This document shows positions 45,313-55,337 of a stretch of DNA of 64,000 nucleotides, one piece after another. Numbering within the stretch: position 1 is the first letter of the stretch; each line of letters starts with the position of its first letter. Source of the DNA: Mesotaenium endlicherianum (lineage: Eukaryota; Streptophyta; Zygnematophyceae; Zygnematales; Mesotaeniaceae); assembly GCA_009602735.1 (NCBI GenBank), contig WELA01004268.1:449093-513092 (forward strand), read 5' to 3'. The notes beneath the pieces were generated by a model that had not been told where the DNA came from, searched no databases, and was given only the letters and a program-made list of their open reading frames with translations. Both the position numbers and the translations under genes were made by a program.

Positions 45313-46186
45313 TTAATGGGGTTAATGAGAGTCAAACAGCTGCTCAGCACAGCAAACCACCCTCAGACTCATGGGCAGATTGAAGGAACTAACCGAGTTC
45401 TGCAAGAGGTGCTGAGAGCATATATTAATCAAAAGCAAGACAATTGGGATGACCTGTTACCTCAAATTCAGTTTGCGGTCAACAGTGCCGTGCACGCGTG
45501 AACGGGCTAGACTCCTATTGAACTGAGGTTGGGCAGAGTCCCTAAGTCTCCTTTGGATGTACTAGGGGAGTCTTTAACTCACCCTGAAGGGATTAACAAT
45601 TCGGTCTCCCTCCAGTTAACCCAGGAGTTTGCTGACACCTTGTCTGAAGTCCAACAGAACCTGCACAAAGCCCAAGAATACCAACAAAAATACGCTAATC
45701 AGCACCGTCGAGAACTGACATTTTCTAAGGGCGATTTAGTCAAACTGCAATCTCAGCACTCGTACATGCCTGGTGTGGTCAAGGAAAAGCTCGAGCTTGT
45801 CTGGGTCGGCCCATCTTCGGTGGTGCGCCGTGTCAATCAGAAATGCTTACAAACTGAACATATCAGCAGAATACAAGGGTCACCCCATCATTAATGTCTC
45901 CGTCCTCGAACCCTACATTAAAGGTGACACACTGTTCACAGGTCGGTTACCTGTCCAACCGGGACCGGTCCCCGCTGTCCGGGATGGTGACCCTGAGGAA
46001 TATGAGGTCGAGGAGATTTTAGACGCTCGCTCTGTCAGTTGATCATCTAAATATGTCATGAAGTACCTGGTCAGATGGAAGGGTTACGATGCCTCTTGGG
46101 ACACTTGGAAATTTAAAGACCAGCTGACCAATGCCAAAGGGACGTTAAAACGGTTCCACCTTTGGGCGGCTGGCACCCTTCCCTAA
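45313..46186 (+). pseudogene. B1 integrase C-terminus and chromodomain remnant
   Basis: Matches B2 pol from GLMGVKQLL onwards: [20 protein letters not shown] (the catalytic-Glu region, here altered), GPSSVVRRV (GPY/F-like module) and a chromodomain with EEYEVEEILDARS and [15 protein letters not shown]. Stop codons at 45499 and 45511, a one-base insertion near 45840 and a TGA at 46040 inactivate it. Confidence 0.82.
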
Positions 46187-46517
46187 CTGTCATTTCAGTG
46201 GACATGGACGGGAGACAGACGGTTATGACAGTTAGTGACAGATAATGACAGTTGTGACAGGCAGCCCACCTTTGAACTTAAGTTGGGAGGAGTGTGTTTC
46301 GTTTCGGGATCAGCCAGGCGAATTTGATAACCATTCTATACACTCAACCTGCGCTCATACTCACTTTCTCTCCCTAACTCAATTCTCTCTTGTACTCACT
46401 CACACAAGGAACTACACACTAGAGACTCCCCCCATCACGTTCTTCTTAACCACGGGCACTCAGTCGCGACAAAGTATCATGACTTCACTGACTGCATTGT
46501 GTTTATGATTGAGCAGG

Positions 46518-48011
46518 ATGACTCAGAAGTCGGAACTCAAGAGGAAGAGAAGAGCGGAAGAGGCACACGCAGAATACCTGCAATTCCGTGGCGACATCGA
46601 ATCATCCTCCATCTCCGCACGGGAATCACAACGACTCCAACAACAGCGGGAGGCACAGAAGAAGAAGGAGGAGGAGGAGCAGGCCAGGCTGAGGCAGAAA
46701 GAATTGGACAGAAAAGCTGCAGAGGAGGCCAAGAAGGCGGAAGAGGAGAGGCAAGCTGAGGAGCGGCGGAAGCAGCAGGCTGACAAAGAAGAACAGAGGA
46801 GAATCAGTAGCTGCCGCTACACAGTGCTGGGCAAGGGCTTTGATCTACTGGTGGAGGCCTTCAAGTATTCCCAGAGAAGTTGCAGTGAGGCACAGCAGAA
46901 CATCCTGCAGAGGGAAGGGGAGACATCTGAAAATTTTGACAAGTATATAGAGGTCAGCACAGGACTCCTTCTCTACCACGATTATGCCAGGATGGTAGGA
47001 TATACGGTCAGAGAGGCCAAGGCAATGGCCCAGATGAATGAAACAGGAGCTGTATCGATTCCGGGTATCTGGGGGAAAGATAGGGTCATCAGGATGATCC
47101 CTATGGACGCGGACAGCTTTAAGGACTCTACATCCCATAATAGGTTGAAGGCCATGTATAATGAGGTGGAGAGAAGAAGCTGGGAATTTTTGGCGAGAGA
47201 AACCAGTCAGCTGGACTTTGCAAGGCACTGGTACCCTTGTACTCTGAAAAGGACAGACCCTGCCTTCTTCCAGAAGCTCACCGATTGGCGGTGGATGACC
47301 ATCAACATGAGGGACCAGCAAAATGACAAGGCAAGGGAGGAAGTCTTCCTAACGGTCGTACAGGGGAACATAGTGTTGCCTCCTCATATTGCCGCTTGGG
47401 ACCCAAGACTGGATGGAGTAAGAGACTGCATGAGCCAAGAAATGGAGGAGGACAGGAGCAGGGCCCCTGAGTCATTCTCTAAAGGGAAGCACGCTTATGC
47501 CAAATGGGCAAGCAAGCAGGGAGAAAAGGACCTATATGCGATCCGGACTCAACAACCCCCACCAGCACCCAAAAGGGGAAGGTCAGTGGGATATTCTTTT
47601 TGTCGGGAAGAGCTGGAGCAGTTGAAAGAAGAGACCCCAGCAGTCTCAGAGGAACCAGGGCAAGGAGAAGAGGAGGGGTCAGAGGACGAAGAAGAGGAAG
47701 GCGAGGAGGAGGACATTAGCCCCGCTGTGATCCTGACACCTGCCACATCCCCTGTAAGGAAGAAGACTGGGTTGGCCTTGCAACAGCTCGCTGAAGAGGA
47801 AGATATCACTTGGCTGGGAACTGCCACAGGACAGAGCCCATCTGCAAGCACGGAGACCAAGTCAGACAGAGCAGACAGGAGGGCTGCTAGAGAAATAGCC
47901 AGAGGCTTGCCAGCAGCTCCCTTGCAGAGAGGGTATGTGCCCTTGGCTCATGTCATGCAACATCCTTTTGGAATGCCGATATGTGTACCTGTCAGTTTGA
48001 GGGCTGCCTAG
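46518..48011 (+). CDS. B1 ORF3: uncharacterised coiled-coil protein between pol and 3' LTR, 497 aa
   Basis: An uninterrupted frame in an element whose other genes are all broken. Residues about 5-105 are Lys/Glu/Arg/Gln/Ala-rich with coiled-coil periodicity. A central region follows with motifs also present in B2 ORF3: RYTVLGKGFD, YIEVSTGLLLYHDYARMVGY, IPGIWGKDRVIRM, YNEVERRSWEFLARE, HWYPC, TDWRWMT, LPPHIAAWDPRLDG and SKGKHAYAKWASK. Then come a basic patch (KRGRSVGYS), a long acidic stretch, and GYVPLAHVMQHPFGMPICV near the end. No signal peptide, transmembrane segment or known catalytic motif is visible, so it is not a typical envelope. The upstream TTG/ATT codons are ignored in favour of ATG 46518, which lies right after AGCAGG, a possible splice acceptor. 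Function unknown. Confidence 0.75.
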   Translation: MTQKSELKRKRRAEEAHAEYLQFRGDIESSSISARESQRLQQQREAQKKKEEEEQARLRQKELDRKAAEEAKKAEEERQAEERRKQQADKEEQRRISSCRYTVLGKGFDLLVEAFKYSQRSCSEAQQNILQREGETSENFDKYIEVSTGLLLYHDYARMVGYTVREAKAMAQMNETGAVSIPGIWGKDRVIRMIPMDADSFKDSTSHNRLKAMYNEVERRSWEFLARETSQLDFARHWYPCTLKRTDPAFFQKLTDWRWMTINMRDQQNDKAREEVFLTVVQGNIVLPPHIAAWDPRLDGVRDCMSQEMEEDRSRAPESFSKGKHAYAKWASKQGEKDLYAIRTQQPPPAPKRGRSVGYSFCREELEQLKEETPAVSEEPGQGEEEGSEDEEEEGEEEDISPAVILTPATSPVRKKTGLALQQLAEEEDITWLGTATGQSPSASTETKSDRADRRAAREIARGLPAAPLQRGYVPLAHVMQHPFGMPICVPVSLRAA

Positions 48012-48253
48012 GGAGGCAGGCTGCCTCCATTCAGTTTCAGACTGTGCAGGAGGAAACAACCCAGTTACTGCGTTCTCTTCGGGGCCCCTTTGCGGATCCC
48101 CCATGCTTCAGGAGACCCCAAGACAAGAGGAGGTCTGGCTCCCCTGAGTATAGGGCCCCAGGGACATCTCCAGCCTAATGGCAGTAGGCTGAGGGCGGAA
48201 GTACAGCACGCTGTTACTAGTGTTAGTTAGTGTTGTCGAGGCGACATCATGTT

Positions 48254-48266
48254 AAGTTGGTGGGAT
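48254..48266 (+). other. Polypurine tract of B1
   Basis: AAGTTGGTGGGAT immediately precedes the LTR start TGTAATGAATC, as expected for the plus-strand primer. B2 has AAATTGGAGGGAT at the same place. Confidence 0.7.
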
Positions 48267-48984
48267 TGTAATGAATCAGTATACTGGTTGATATAATATT
48301 CATTTAAATATAATAGTTAAACAAGTTCAGCCTGCTGAACTTTACTTAATATTGAGTCTACTGGATTTAATAAAATAATCAGTTAAATGACTCAGCCGGG
48401 AGCAGCAGGCTGAAGTCACCTTAGGCAGCTTGCTGACACATTCTTTGACAACCAACTGACTTCCATACTCGGTAGCAGCGAACTGCCTAGATATGCATCT
48501 AAATGTGGTGTGCTAGATGAATGGCTAGATGACATCCTTAGGATGGATGGCGATTCGGGATGATGGGAGATGGCGGTGGATTTGGTTAACCGAGGTCCTA
48601 CCAACGTGGTTAACTTCCGAGTAGGCGGTGCCATCGCACTGGCCGTTGAACAGTAAGCTCATTCCATATACATATGCTAGGTATTGCTCTCGAGTTCGGC
48701 ATTCGAAAACGAGGCCAACTCTCTTGTACTGCTTACTGAGAGATATCTGGATCCAAGGCGAGAAGCCATTGATATGCACCATCTTCTAACCTTGCTTATG
48801 TATGAGTTTACTGATTGCATTACTGATGCGAGTTTAATTGCATTTGACTTGCGAGTATTGTCTACTGCTAGTGTGTTGTCCTTTGCTGTTTAATCAATCA
48901 ACAGAAAATACCACAAAGATTACCTGCTGATATAAAGATCTTAATTAATTGTTAATCGCCTATTTGGTAAGTCGATTCATTTCA
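48267..48984 (+). repeat. 3' LTR of chromovirus B1 (718 bp)
   Basis: Begins TGTAATGAATC and ends GATTCATTTCA, a near-perfect terminal inverted repeat bounded by TG...CA. It is the reverse complement of the LTR at 55690-56407, with the same length (718 bp) and roughly 88-90% identity by eye. Confidence 0.93.
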
Positions 48985-48985
48985 A

Positions 48986-49064
48986 TAACTCAGTCTTTTG
49001 GTCGGTGAGTCAACGCTGACTTTCCGTACCTGGGCGGCCGTGACTTGCGCTGTGCGTGCGGCAC
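48986..49064 (-). repeat. 79-bp inverted-repeat partner (right copy)
   Basis: Reverse-complement match of 39251-39329, lying directly against the B1 LTR end. It may be a fragment of the 3' LTR of A'. Confidence 0.8.
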
Positions 49065-49482
49065 CGTCAAGTGGATAGCAGTTGCAAAAGCTGTCGTGCC
49101 TAACAGCGTCGGACCCCTGGCACGTGCGTGGCTTCTCAGCACGTGTGCCTTCGACCTGGTCGACGTGTCGGCGGTCCTTCTTGCGTGCGGGGATTCCCTG
49201 GTCGTTTGGTCAATGCGTTGTTGCACGTGGGGAATCGACTGGGTTGATCGACCTTTGCACGTGTGTCGGTGGCAGGCTAGCTGGGGGCTGACCCATTCCT
49301 GGTCTTCCTGCACTTGCATCATGCGGTGAAGCATCCCAAACTCATTGCTTCCCATGCTCAATCAATTCCTCATTCCACACTACCAACACTTAGTAGAAAT
49401 TTTTGAAAAATTTGCTTATTCTCAGTTTCCCTTACACCCCTCCCTTTCAGCTGAGCCGTCCCTGCCTTGCCGCTGAAAGCTT

Positions 49483-49812
49483 CTATCTCTTAGCTTTGCG
49501 GCTGGGATTTTTAGGAAGACAGTCAGGACATTCCCACCGTCCTGCCATAATCTCTTCTTCACCTATGCAGAAGGTGTGCCAACGGGCACCACACTTATCG
49601 CAAGTTACCATTGCTTCTTGATCATCCAGCACTTTGCAGCTGGCACAATGCGTGGCTTGCACCAATTCCTCGGGCACAGCTTTAATCGTAGGATTGATGT
49701 TTGGCAAATGGCACAGCGAGCAGTTCTGTACGTGATCTCTTATGGTCTTACCATCAGAACCTTCCAGTTCCAACACACCATTGTCGAACGCATGTTTCAC
49801 GCGTAAGATCAC
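49483..49812 (-). pseudogene. A' integrase C-terminal tail with PHD finger
   Basis: The frame has VLELEGSDGKTIRDHVQNCS followed by CHLPNINP, then a C4HC3 PHD finger: CASC, CDKC, WHTFC and GRWECPDC, ending in a basic tail and stop. PHD fingers bind histone H3 tails, so this probably replaced the chromodomain role of directing integration to chromatin. Codons just upstream (FVYRKRQTKTT) belong to the same polyprotein but are separated by a stop near 49876. Confidence 0.8.
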
Positions 49813-49979
49813 TGAACCTGAACTGGTGTCGATGGTGGTCTTGGTCTGGCGCTTGCGGTAGACGAAGTCTCCTTCCTAGATCTGCGTCATTTGCAGGCGG
49901 TAGCTCCCATCTCGCGTCCTGCTGTAACGCAACGTGTCTCTTTTCTACGCAATTTTTAGGTTGTCCAGGGCAGCAAGCA

Positions 49980-50441
49980 TCATGCGCTCAATAACGCCTT
50001 GCGGCGTACCATAACCTTTAGCAGTTCATCAGGGTTGTCCAGGTCTTTCACCTGCTCAATCTCCTGCTTGATGCAGCTGGGCACAACTGGACTTTTGCCA
50101 AATTGAATCTGATAAGGCGAGTAATTCGCTAAAGCAGCTTGCTTGCTAAATCTGTAATCCATAACCAGCCATGGCAGGGCCAGAACCCAATCACGCTTAT
50201 CATGCTCAAGGCAAAATTTGCGCAAAGCAAATTTAATGGTTTGCACCATCCGTTTTGCTAGACCATCTGCTTGTGGGTGGTCTCTAGACGTAGTGCGATG
50301 GTCAATGAAGCATCTGTCCAAGAGTTTCTGAAAAGATCCTTGGAACTCAGACCCTTGGTCTGTCAGAGACTCGGCACTTATATTGGAGCTCCATGACGTA
50401 CAATCACAGCGCTTCCGCGGTCTCCAAGCTCTCCTTAGCAA
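49980..50441 (-). pseudogene. A' integrase catalytic core fragment
   Basis: Contains TDQGSEFQGSF with the second catalytic aspartate and TSRDHPQADGLAKRMVQTIK. The position normally occupied by the catalytic glutamate (DGxxER) is lysine here, so the integrase is dead even where open. The first catalytic aspartate lies in broken frames at 50450-50670. Confidence 0.78.
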
Positions 50442-50675
50442 TTAGAGGCACAACCTCTATCCACTTAGAGAAATGCTCAATCATGACCATAATGTACTTG
50501 TTACCTCGCTTGTACAGCGGTAGCTCACCTGCGAGATTGCAGCTCCACCGGTAGCCTAGGCCCAAGATTGGCAGAGGTTGCAGGTGTGGATGTTGCTGTG
50601 TAAATCAGCCTTGACGCGATCACAGCTTTGGCAGACCTTGATCACATCCTCACACTGCTGCTTCATGTCCCTCCA

Positions 50676-51500
50676 CTAGTACGACAGCTCCAAAAGACTG
50701 TACGTCTTCTTGACACCATAGTGTCCAGTAATCTCGTGCATTTCTAGCACCAGAGCTCGCCTTTTGGTGGGTTCTGGCACCAACTTCTCCTGACCAGTTT
50801 CTTCAATCTTCAAGAGGTTATTGCGTTTCCAGCAAAACCTTTTAGCTCGATGGCTTACCTGGTCCTCCTCGTTCACAGATAATCCCTCGATGTGGACTCC
50901 AGTCTTCAACCAGTGCATAGTGGCTTGATCTTTCCAGATCTCTAGACTGAACATGGTTAGAGGCTCAGCTTCACCTGACGCTACCATTCTAGCCATTTCG
51001 GCCAGGCAGGCTGCCAACTCTGCTGGGCTGCTCGGATCTTTGTCTTCTTGAGCTCCTGTTTTATCGTTTGAGGATGGGTCCGGGTTCCTGCTGAGTCCAT
51101 CGGCGTTGTTGTTGAGTACACCTGCTCGATGCATCACCGTCATCTGGTACTCCTGGAGCTTGAGAGCCCAGCGAGCCAATTTACCAGTGAGGTCTCCATT
51201 CTTCATCAGCCAGAGTGATCTGTGATCAGCGTGAAGGGTCTTTCCCATAGATACTCTCTGAAATGTGCGACAGTCCAAACCACTGCCAGCAGCTCTCCTT
51301 CGCAGAACGAGTAGTTGCTCTCTGCTCGATTGTTAGAGCGCGAGGCATAGGCAATGACGTACTCCTCTCTAGGACTTACGGCCTGAGTGATTACTGCGCC
51401 GATCCCACACGACTCCAGTCAGTTTGTAGATTGAACGGCTTGGAGTAGTCAGGCGTTCGCAAGACTGGGGCCGTTACCAGCCGCTTCTTGAGCTCGTTCA
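50676..51500 (-). pseudogene. A' RNase H end and integrase zinc-binding (HHCC) region
   Basis: The frame 50676-51278 starts with the RNase H tail (LHADHRSLWLMKN, LKLQEYQMTVMHRAGVLNNN, ADGLSRNPD). It continues into the integrase N-terminal zinc domain, MHEITGHYGVKKTYSLLELS, then stops before the CxxC pair, which is visible in another frame near 50600-50660. Upstream RNase H sequence to about 51500 is frameshifted. Confidence 0.75.
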
Positions 51501-51687
51501 TGGCCTTCTCCTGGGCTTCCGTCCTCACAAAAGGTACATCATTTTTCAGGAGTTATGTCAAGGGTTTAGCAATTTTGCTTTAGTCCTTCACAAACTTCCG
51601 ATAGTATCCGCTTAGCCCTAACAGAGCTTTCAGCTTAGACACATTCGCCGACGCAGGTAGCTTGTAAATGGCCTCAATCTTTACAGC

Positions 51688-52464
51688 CTAAGGGGACATA
51701 GCATTGTTCCCAATCTCATGTCCTAGGTAAGGCACATGTGCCTCAAAGAATCTGCACTTTCCAAGATGCAGCGTCATCTGGAATTTCTCCAGGCGCTGGA
51801 ACACTTGTTCCAAGTGCTCGAGGTGCTCCTCTATGGACTTGCTAAACACCACTACGTCATCAATGTATGGTTTTGCAAAATCCAGACCCTCCAGCACTTC
51901 ATCCATAGTCCTCTGAAAGATGGCTGGGGCATTTCTCAGCCCAAACGGCATTACCGTCCATCGCCAAAGTTCCCTTTGAGCCCAAAAAGCGGTCTTACCT
52001 CGATCTTTTGTTTTCACAAGGATCTGATTAAAGCCTTGGCGTAGATCGATGATTCTGAACACCTTCTCGGTGGTGGCAATCGCAAAGATCCGCTCTGGTG
52101 TAGGCATCACGTAGCTGTCTGGCTCCGTGTGGAGATTTAGTCGCCTGTAGTCTCCACACATACGAGTGGCTGTATAATTGCCAGCCTCGTCCTTCTTCGT
52201 AACTACTACTGTGGGAGCTCCATGTACTGAGGCTGATTTCTCTATCATGCCGAGCTTGTGCAGCTCCTGGCAAGTTTTCTCCACACAGTCCCATTCGATC
52301 TGACTGAGCTTATGCGGCCCAAGTTTGACTGGGTTATCAGTAGTTAGTGTGATCTCACACACACTGGCAGTGGCTCTACCAATCTCCTCCTTGGTGAAAG
52401 CAAACACCTTGCGGTGCTTCTTCAGCAGCCTTTCTACTTGTGCTCTCTGTTGGGCTAAGATCAT
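51688..52464 (-). pseudogene. A' reverse transcriptase domain
   Basis: An open 258-codon stretch covering most of the RT palm and fingers: KKDEAGNYTATRMCGDYRRL, FRIIDLRQGFNQI, WTVMPFGLRNAPAIFQRTM and the catalytic PYIDDVVVFS, then LHLGKCRFFEAHVPYLGHEI. It is bounded by stops on both sides, so the polyprotein is broken although the RT motifs are intact. Confidence 0.85.
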
Positions 52465-52523
52465 TTTTCCAATGGTGAAAACCTCAGTTTCCGGCTGCTT
52501 TTCCCCAACACATCCAGTAGTTG

Positions 52524-53000
52524 CTACTCTTTGGGTCCAAGTGGGGGCTTTCCGCCCTCATCCTGACCTTCAAGCTTTTTTGCCTGATTGTTAGGCGGTG
52601 GAGTGGCAGACTTTGCAGCTTGCTCCTCCGCTGACTTAGGCTCGGCGGCTTGCTTCTTATGCCTTTCACCTCTTTCGATGGATCGTCGCCTCTCCTGTTG
52701 AGTGGAGTATGTCAGACGCCTCCGGATTGGCTGCCTCAAGAACCTTTCTTCATCTGCTGTAGTCCACCTGGTCCCCGTTCCTCCCTCATCACGTGGTGGG
52801 GGCAGGTTCGGCAAAGGCCACCCTGCTGGATCTATTGTGGGGTTGATTGTCCAACCCCACTCGCGCTCAATGGTAGCAATGCGCGCAACGGTTGTGCCAA
52901 ACTCCTCCCTGGCTGGTGGCGTAACCGTCCATGCTTGTGTCAAAGTCTGCGGTCTTTGAGCCGCAGCTAGTTGTGCGTATACAACATTCTCTGCTGTCAA
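52524..53000 (-). pseudogene. A' unrecognised ORF upstream of RT (fragment 1)
   Basis: 158 codons, Glu/Arg/Lys/Pro-rich and hydrophilic, with PIRRRLTYSTQQERRRSIER and a Lys/Pro-rich end. No retroviral capsid, zinc knuckle or protease motif is recognisable. By position it should be part of the gag/protease region of A'. Confidence 0.4.
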
Positions 53001-53023
53001 ACGGCTTATGGTACTTTTCAGCT

Positions 53024-53797
53024 CTACCAGTTCCCTTTCAGAATTTGCAGGTGTCCTAGGAGCTCAACTCCCACGTTCCAGTGGATGAAGGGCACCATGG
53101 GAATGTGAATTCTCAATGCCATGGCTTTGCAAATCAAGCCATCCTCTCCCTCTCTCTGCAAAATCTCCAGGATTGGTTGCGGAGGAGGAGCCATGGTTCC
53201 TTTTGGAACCCCTTCTCTCTGAGATGCTCCCCTATACTTGAGATAACGCGTCAACATCCGCCTGAAAGGTGCATTCCCTTCCCGGGCCACCTCTCTTGGT
53301 CTGCTTGCGCGACCGTGAGAATTACCTTGTGTTGGTTCCGCCTTAGCGGTGCAGGCAGCCACTTCCTGCGGCTGTTGTAGCTGATGTGGGGTAGCTTCTG
53401 GTGCTGGAACACTGGCGGTTGGAGTGCTGGATGTAGGTGACCTCAGATCGTTGTGTAGATCTGCCGGATTGGGCCCCTCCATTATCAAGTGGTCGGCCAC
53501 CCAGTCATCCGTCTTGAGCTCTTGTAGCTTCAACAGGTCCAGCTCTGGGGTAGGAAAACGTGGAATTTCTTCCCGAATCTCCTCTTCATTGGTGACTGAC
53601 GGCAGGTCAAACTTTGGAAGGTCTGGCATCTCTGCCTCATCTTCAACTGACTTCTCCACTCCAGTTGGTGGTGGCTCTCCATTATTACTTGTGTTGAGCT
53701 TCGCCAGGTTGACGATGGCTGATTGCAGAGCGCTTGCCGCCTTAGCCACTTCCTCTTCCTTGTGCCGTCGAGCGTCTGCTTCCAACAGCTGCTCCAT
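53024..53797 (-). pseudogene. A' unrecognised ORF upstream of RT (fragment 2)
   Basis: 257 codons starting with a possible coiled coil (MEQLLEADARRHKEEEVAKA), then acidic and Pro-rich sequence, then NAPFRRMLTRYLKYRG. I recognise no domain. It is probably the gag-position product of A', interrupted by stops at both ends. Confidence 0.4.
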
Positions 53798-54144
53798 GAT
53801 CTGCCTTGTAATGGATTCAATTGTCTGACTGGCTGAACCCTGCTACTGCCCCTTAGCCTGCAGCTTTGGGCTCATCACAGAAGGTGTTGTGGATAATTGC
53901 TTGCCCGACTCCTCCTTGCGTTCTTCAAATATCACTTTGAGGCATATGGTCTTTGCAGACCCTCCAGAATCTCCTGGATTCTAGCTACTCTCCTCAGCCC
54001 ATTCACCAATATTGCACTGGCGTTCTCTGAGGGATGCTCTGTAGGTATCATAGGACTCTTCAGAAGTCCTATTCAGGTACACTTCAGACGCCCATCTTGG
54101 CCCTTCACCAATGTTGCGCTGGCGCTCTTGCACTGATGCTTGGT

Positions 54145-54765
54145 TTAGATAGTATTCAAAGTCTTAGGGGTCTTCTTCTCAGACTTCTCTGACATATCTT
54201 GTAACGGCGCTTGCCCTGGTGAAGACGATAGACACTTTTGGTTAGCTTCCCAGGTACTTGAGCTTTCTTGCCAGTAGTCTCCGCGCCCAGCTGCTCTTGG
54301 GCTGAGGTTGGTATCATACCCTGATCTGGCACCTTTTGGAGTCTCCTCACGCCTTGATGTCGCGGCTCCGGAAGGTGGTCTCCCAAATATCTGACTGTGA
54401 GTGGCGTTTCTCACAGATGGCGGGGTGTCCTTTGCACCGTCTTCTGCGCTTGGCAGCGGCGTCGTCTGCTCAGACGTCTGGTCCCTTATGGGTGTATCCT
54501 CTCTTTCCAAAGGTGCTTGTAAGTCAGCGGCCCGATTATCGATCGGATCCAACAGATCCTGGCATCTCATCGATTCAACTACCCCAGCTTCCCTGAATGC
54601 TCTGTCTCTGGCAGCTTCCGCTGCGTCTCTTTGCACACCGTATTCTTCTTGTCGCTGATGTGCCGTCCTGATAGCCCTCTTATCAAATGTTAGCGCACAT
54701 GGACTCCAATTGTCACTGGTCTTGGCCTCGGCATAGGCTTGTTGGTGAAGGTCAATTGCTGCCAC
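54145..54765 (-). pseudogene. A' unrecognised ORF (fragment 3)
   Basis: 206 codons, rich in Arg, Ala, Glu and Ser, with helical heptad-like DAAEAARDRAFREAG and a low-complexity tail. No domain is recognised. It may be the N-terminal part of a first ORF of A', together with fragment 4. Confidence 0.35.
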
Positions 54766-54890
54766 GTCATGATTGTCTCCGCCGACCGAGTCATAGAGTG
54801 CTGTTCAATTATGTTGCCAAAAATCTTCGCAGCTTCATCTCACCCTACAGCATCGACTATCTGCCGAGCTATGGTGTCGAGTAGTCCAAG

Positions 54891-55337
54891 TCAATTTCCC
54901 TTCTCCACCGCAGTAGGCTCTCTCCAAACGGCATCTCTTTCATGCATGTCTTTGACCAATCCTGGTCCACCTCCTATGAAGGCTCGGGATCCTGGATACG
55001 CTATGAAGGTAGGCAGTACCACCCTTGGCTGACCTCGTTTATTGTTGACGCACTGTGGATAGGAATCCCTCCTGGTCACTAGCCTGGTACGTACCGCCAG
55101 CGCCTCTTCCACTGTCAATGCCGTCGGTGATTGCCGCGTAAGGTCCTCCATCTCTCTCAGGACCTCAATGGACATGCCGTTGGTCCGAAATATTCTGGCC
55201 CTATGGGATAATCCTCCGTGCTTGGCGTCGTTGATTAGCACATGATGACCCAAGGTGGAGTCGAAAATCAGCCATGGCTCTCCCGGCTTCATCTGCTTGT
55301 AATCCATTCCTGGATGCACGTTCTCAATCACAGACAC
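54891..55337 (-). pseudogene. A' unrecognised ORF (fragment 4)
   Basis: 148 codons beginning MSVIENVHPGMDYKQMKPGE, with LIFDSTLGHHVLINDAKHGG and RQPRVV-like basic segments. It looks like a folded globular domain rather than low-complexity sequence, but I cannot assign a family. It is the most upstream ORF of A'. Confidence 0.35.

Larger units (their letters stand above)
42016..48984 (+). mobile_element. Chromovirus B1: 5'-truncated, interrupted Ty3/gypsy element
   Basis: B1 is the same family as the nearly intact element B2 (55690 onwards), but in the opposite orientation and decayed. It lacks the 5' LTR, the primer site and about 140 codons of gag. Order: gag remnant, protease-region remnant, piggyBac insertion with loss of about 2 kb of pol (RT, RNase H and half of integrase), integrase-chromodomain remnant, intact third ORF, polypurine tract, 718-bp LTR. 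Gag is about 87% identical to B2 by eye, and the LTR is similarly close. Confidence 0.88.

Noticed and set aside
46518-48011. B1 ORF3 as a retroviral-type envelope
   Set aside because: No signal peptide, transmembrane helix or fusion-like hydrophobic stretch; the N-terminus is a charged coiled coil.
48684-48893. Short open frames within the B1 LTR
   Set aside because: Same frames recur in the other LTR copies as non-coding LTR sequence with differing stops; no coding motif.
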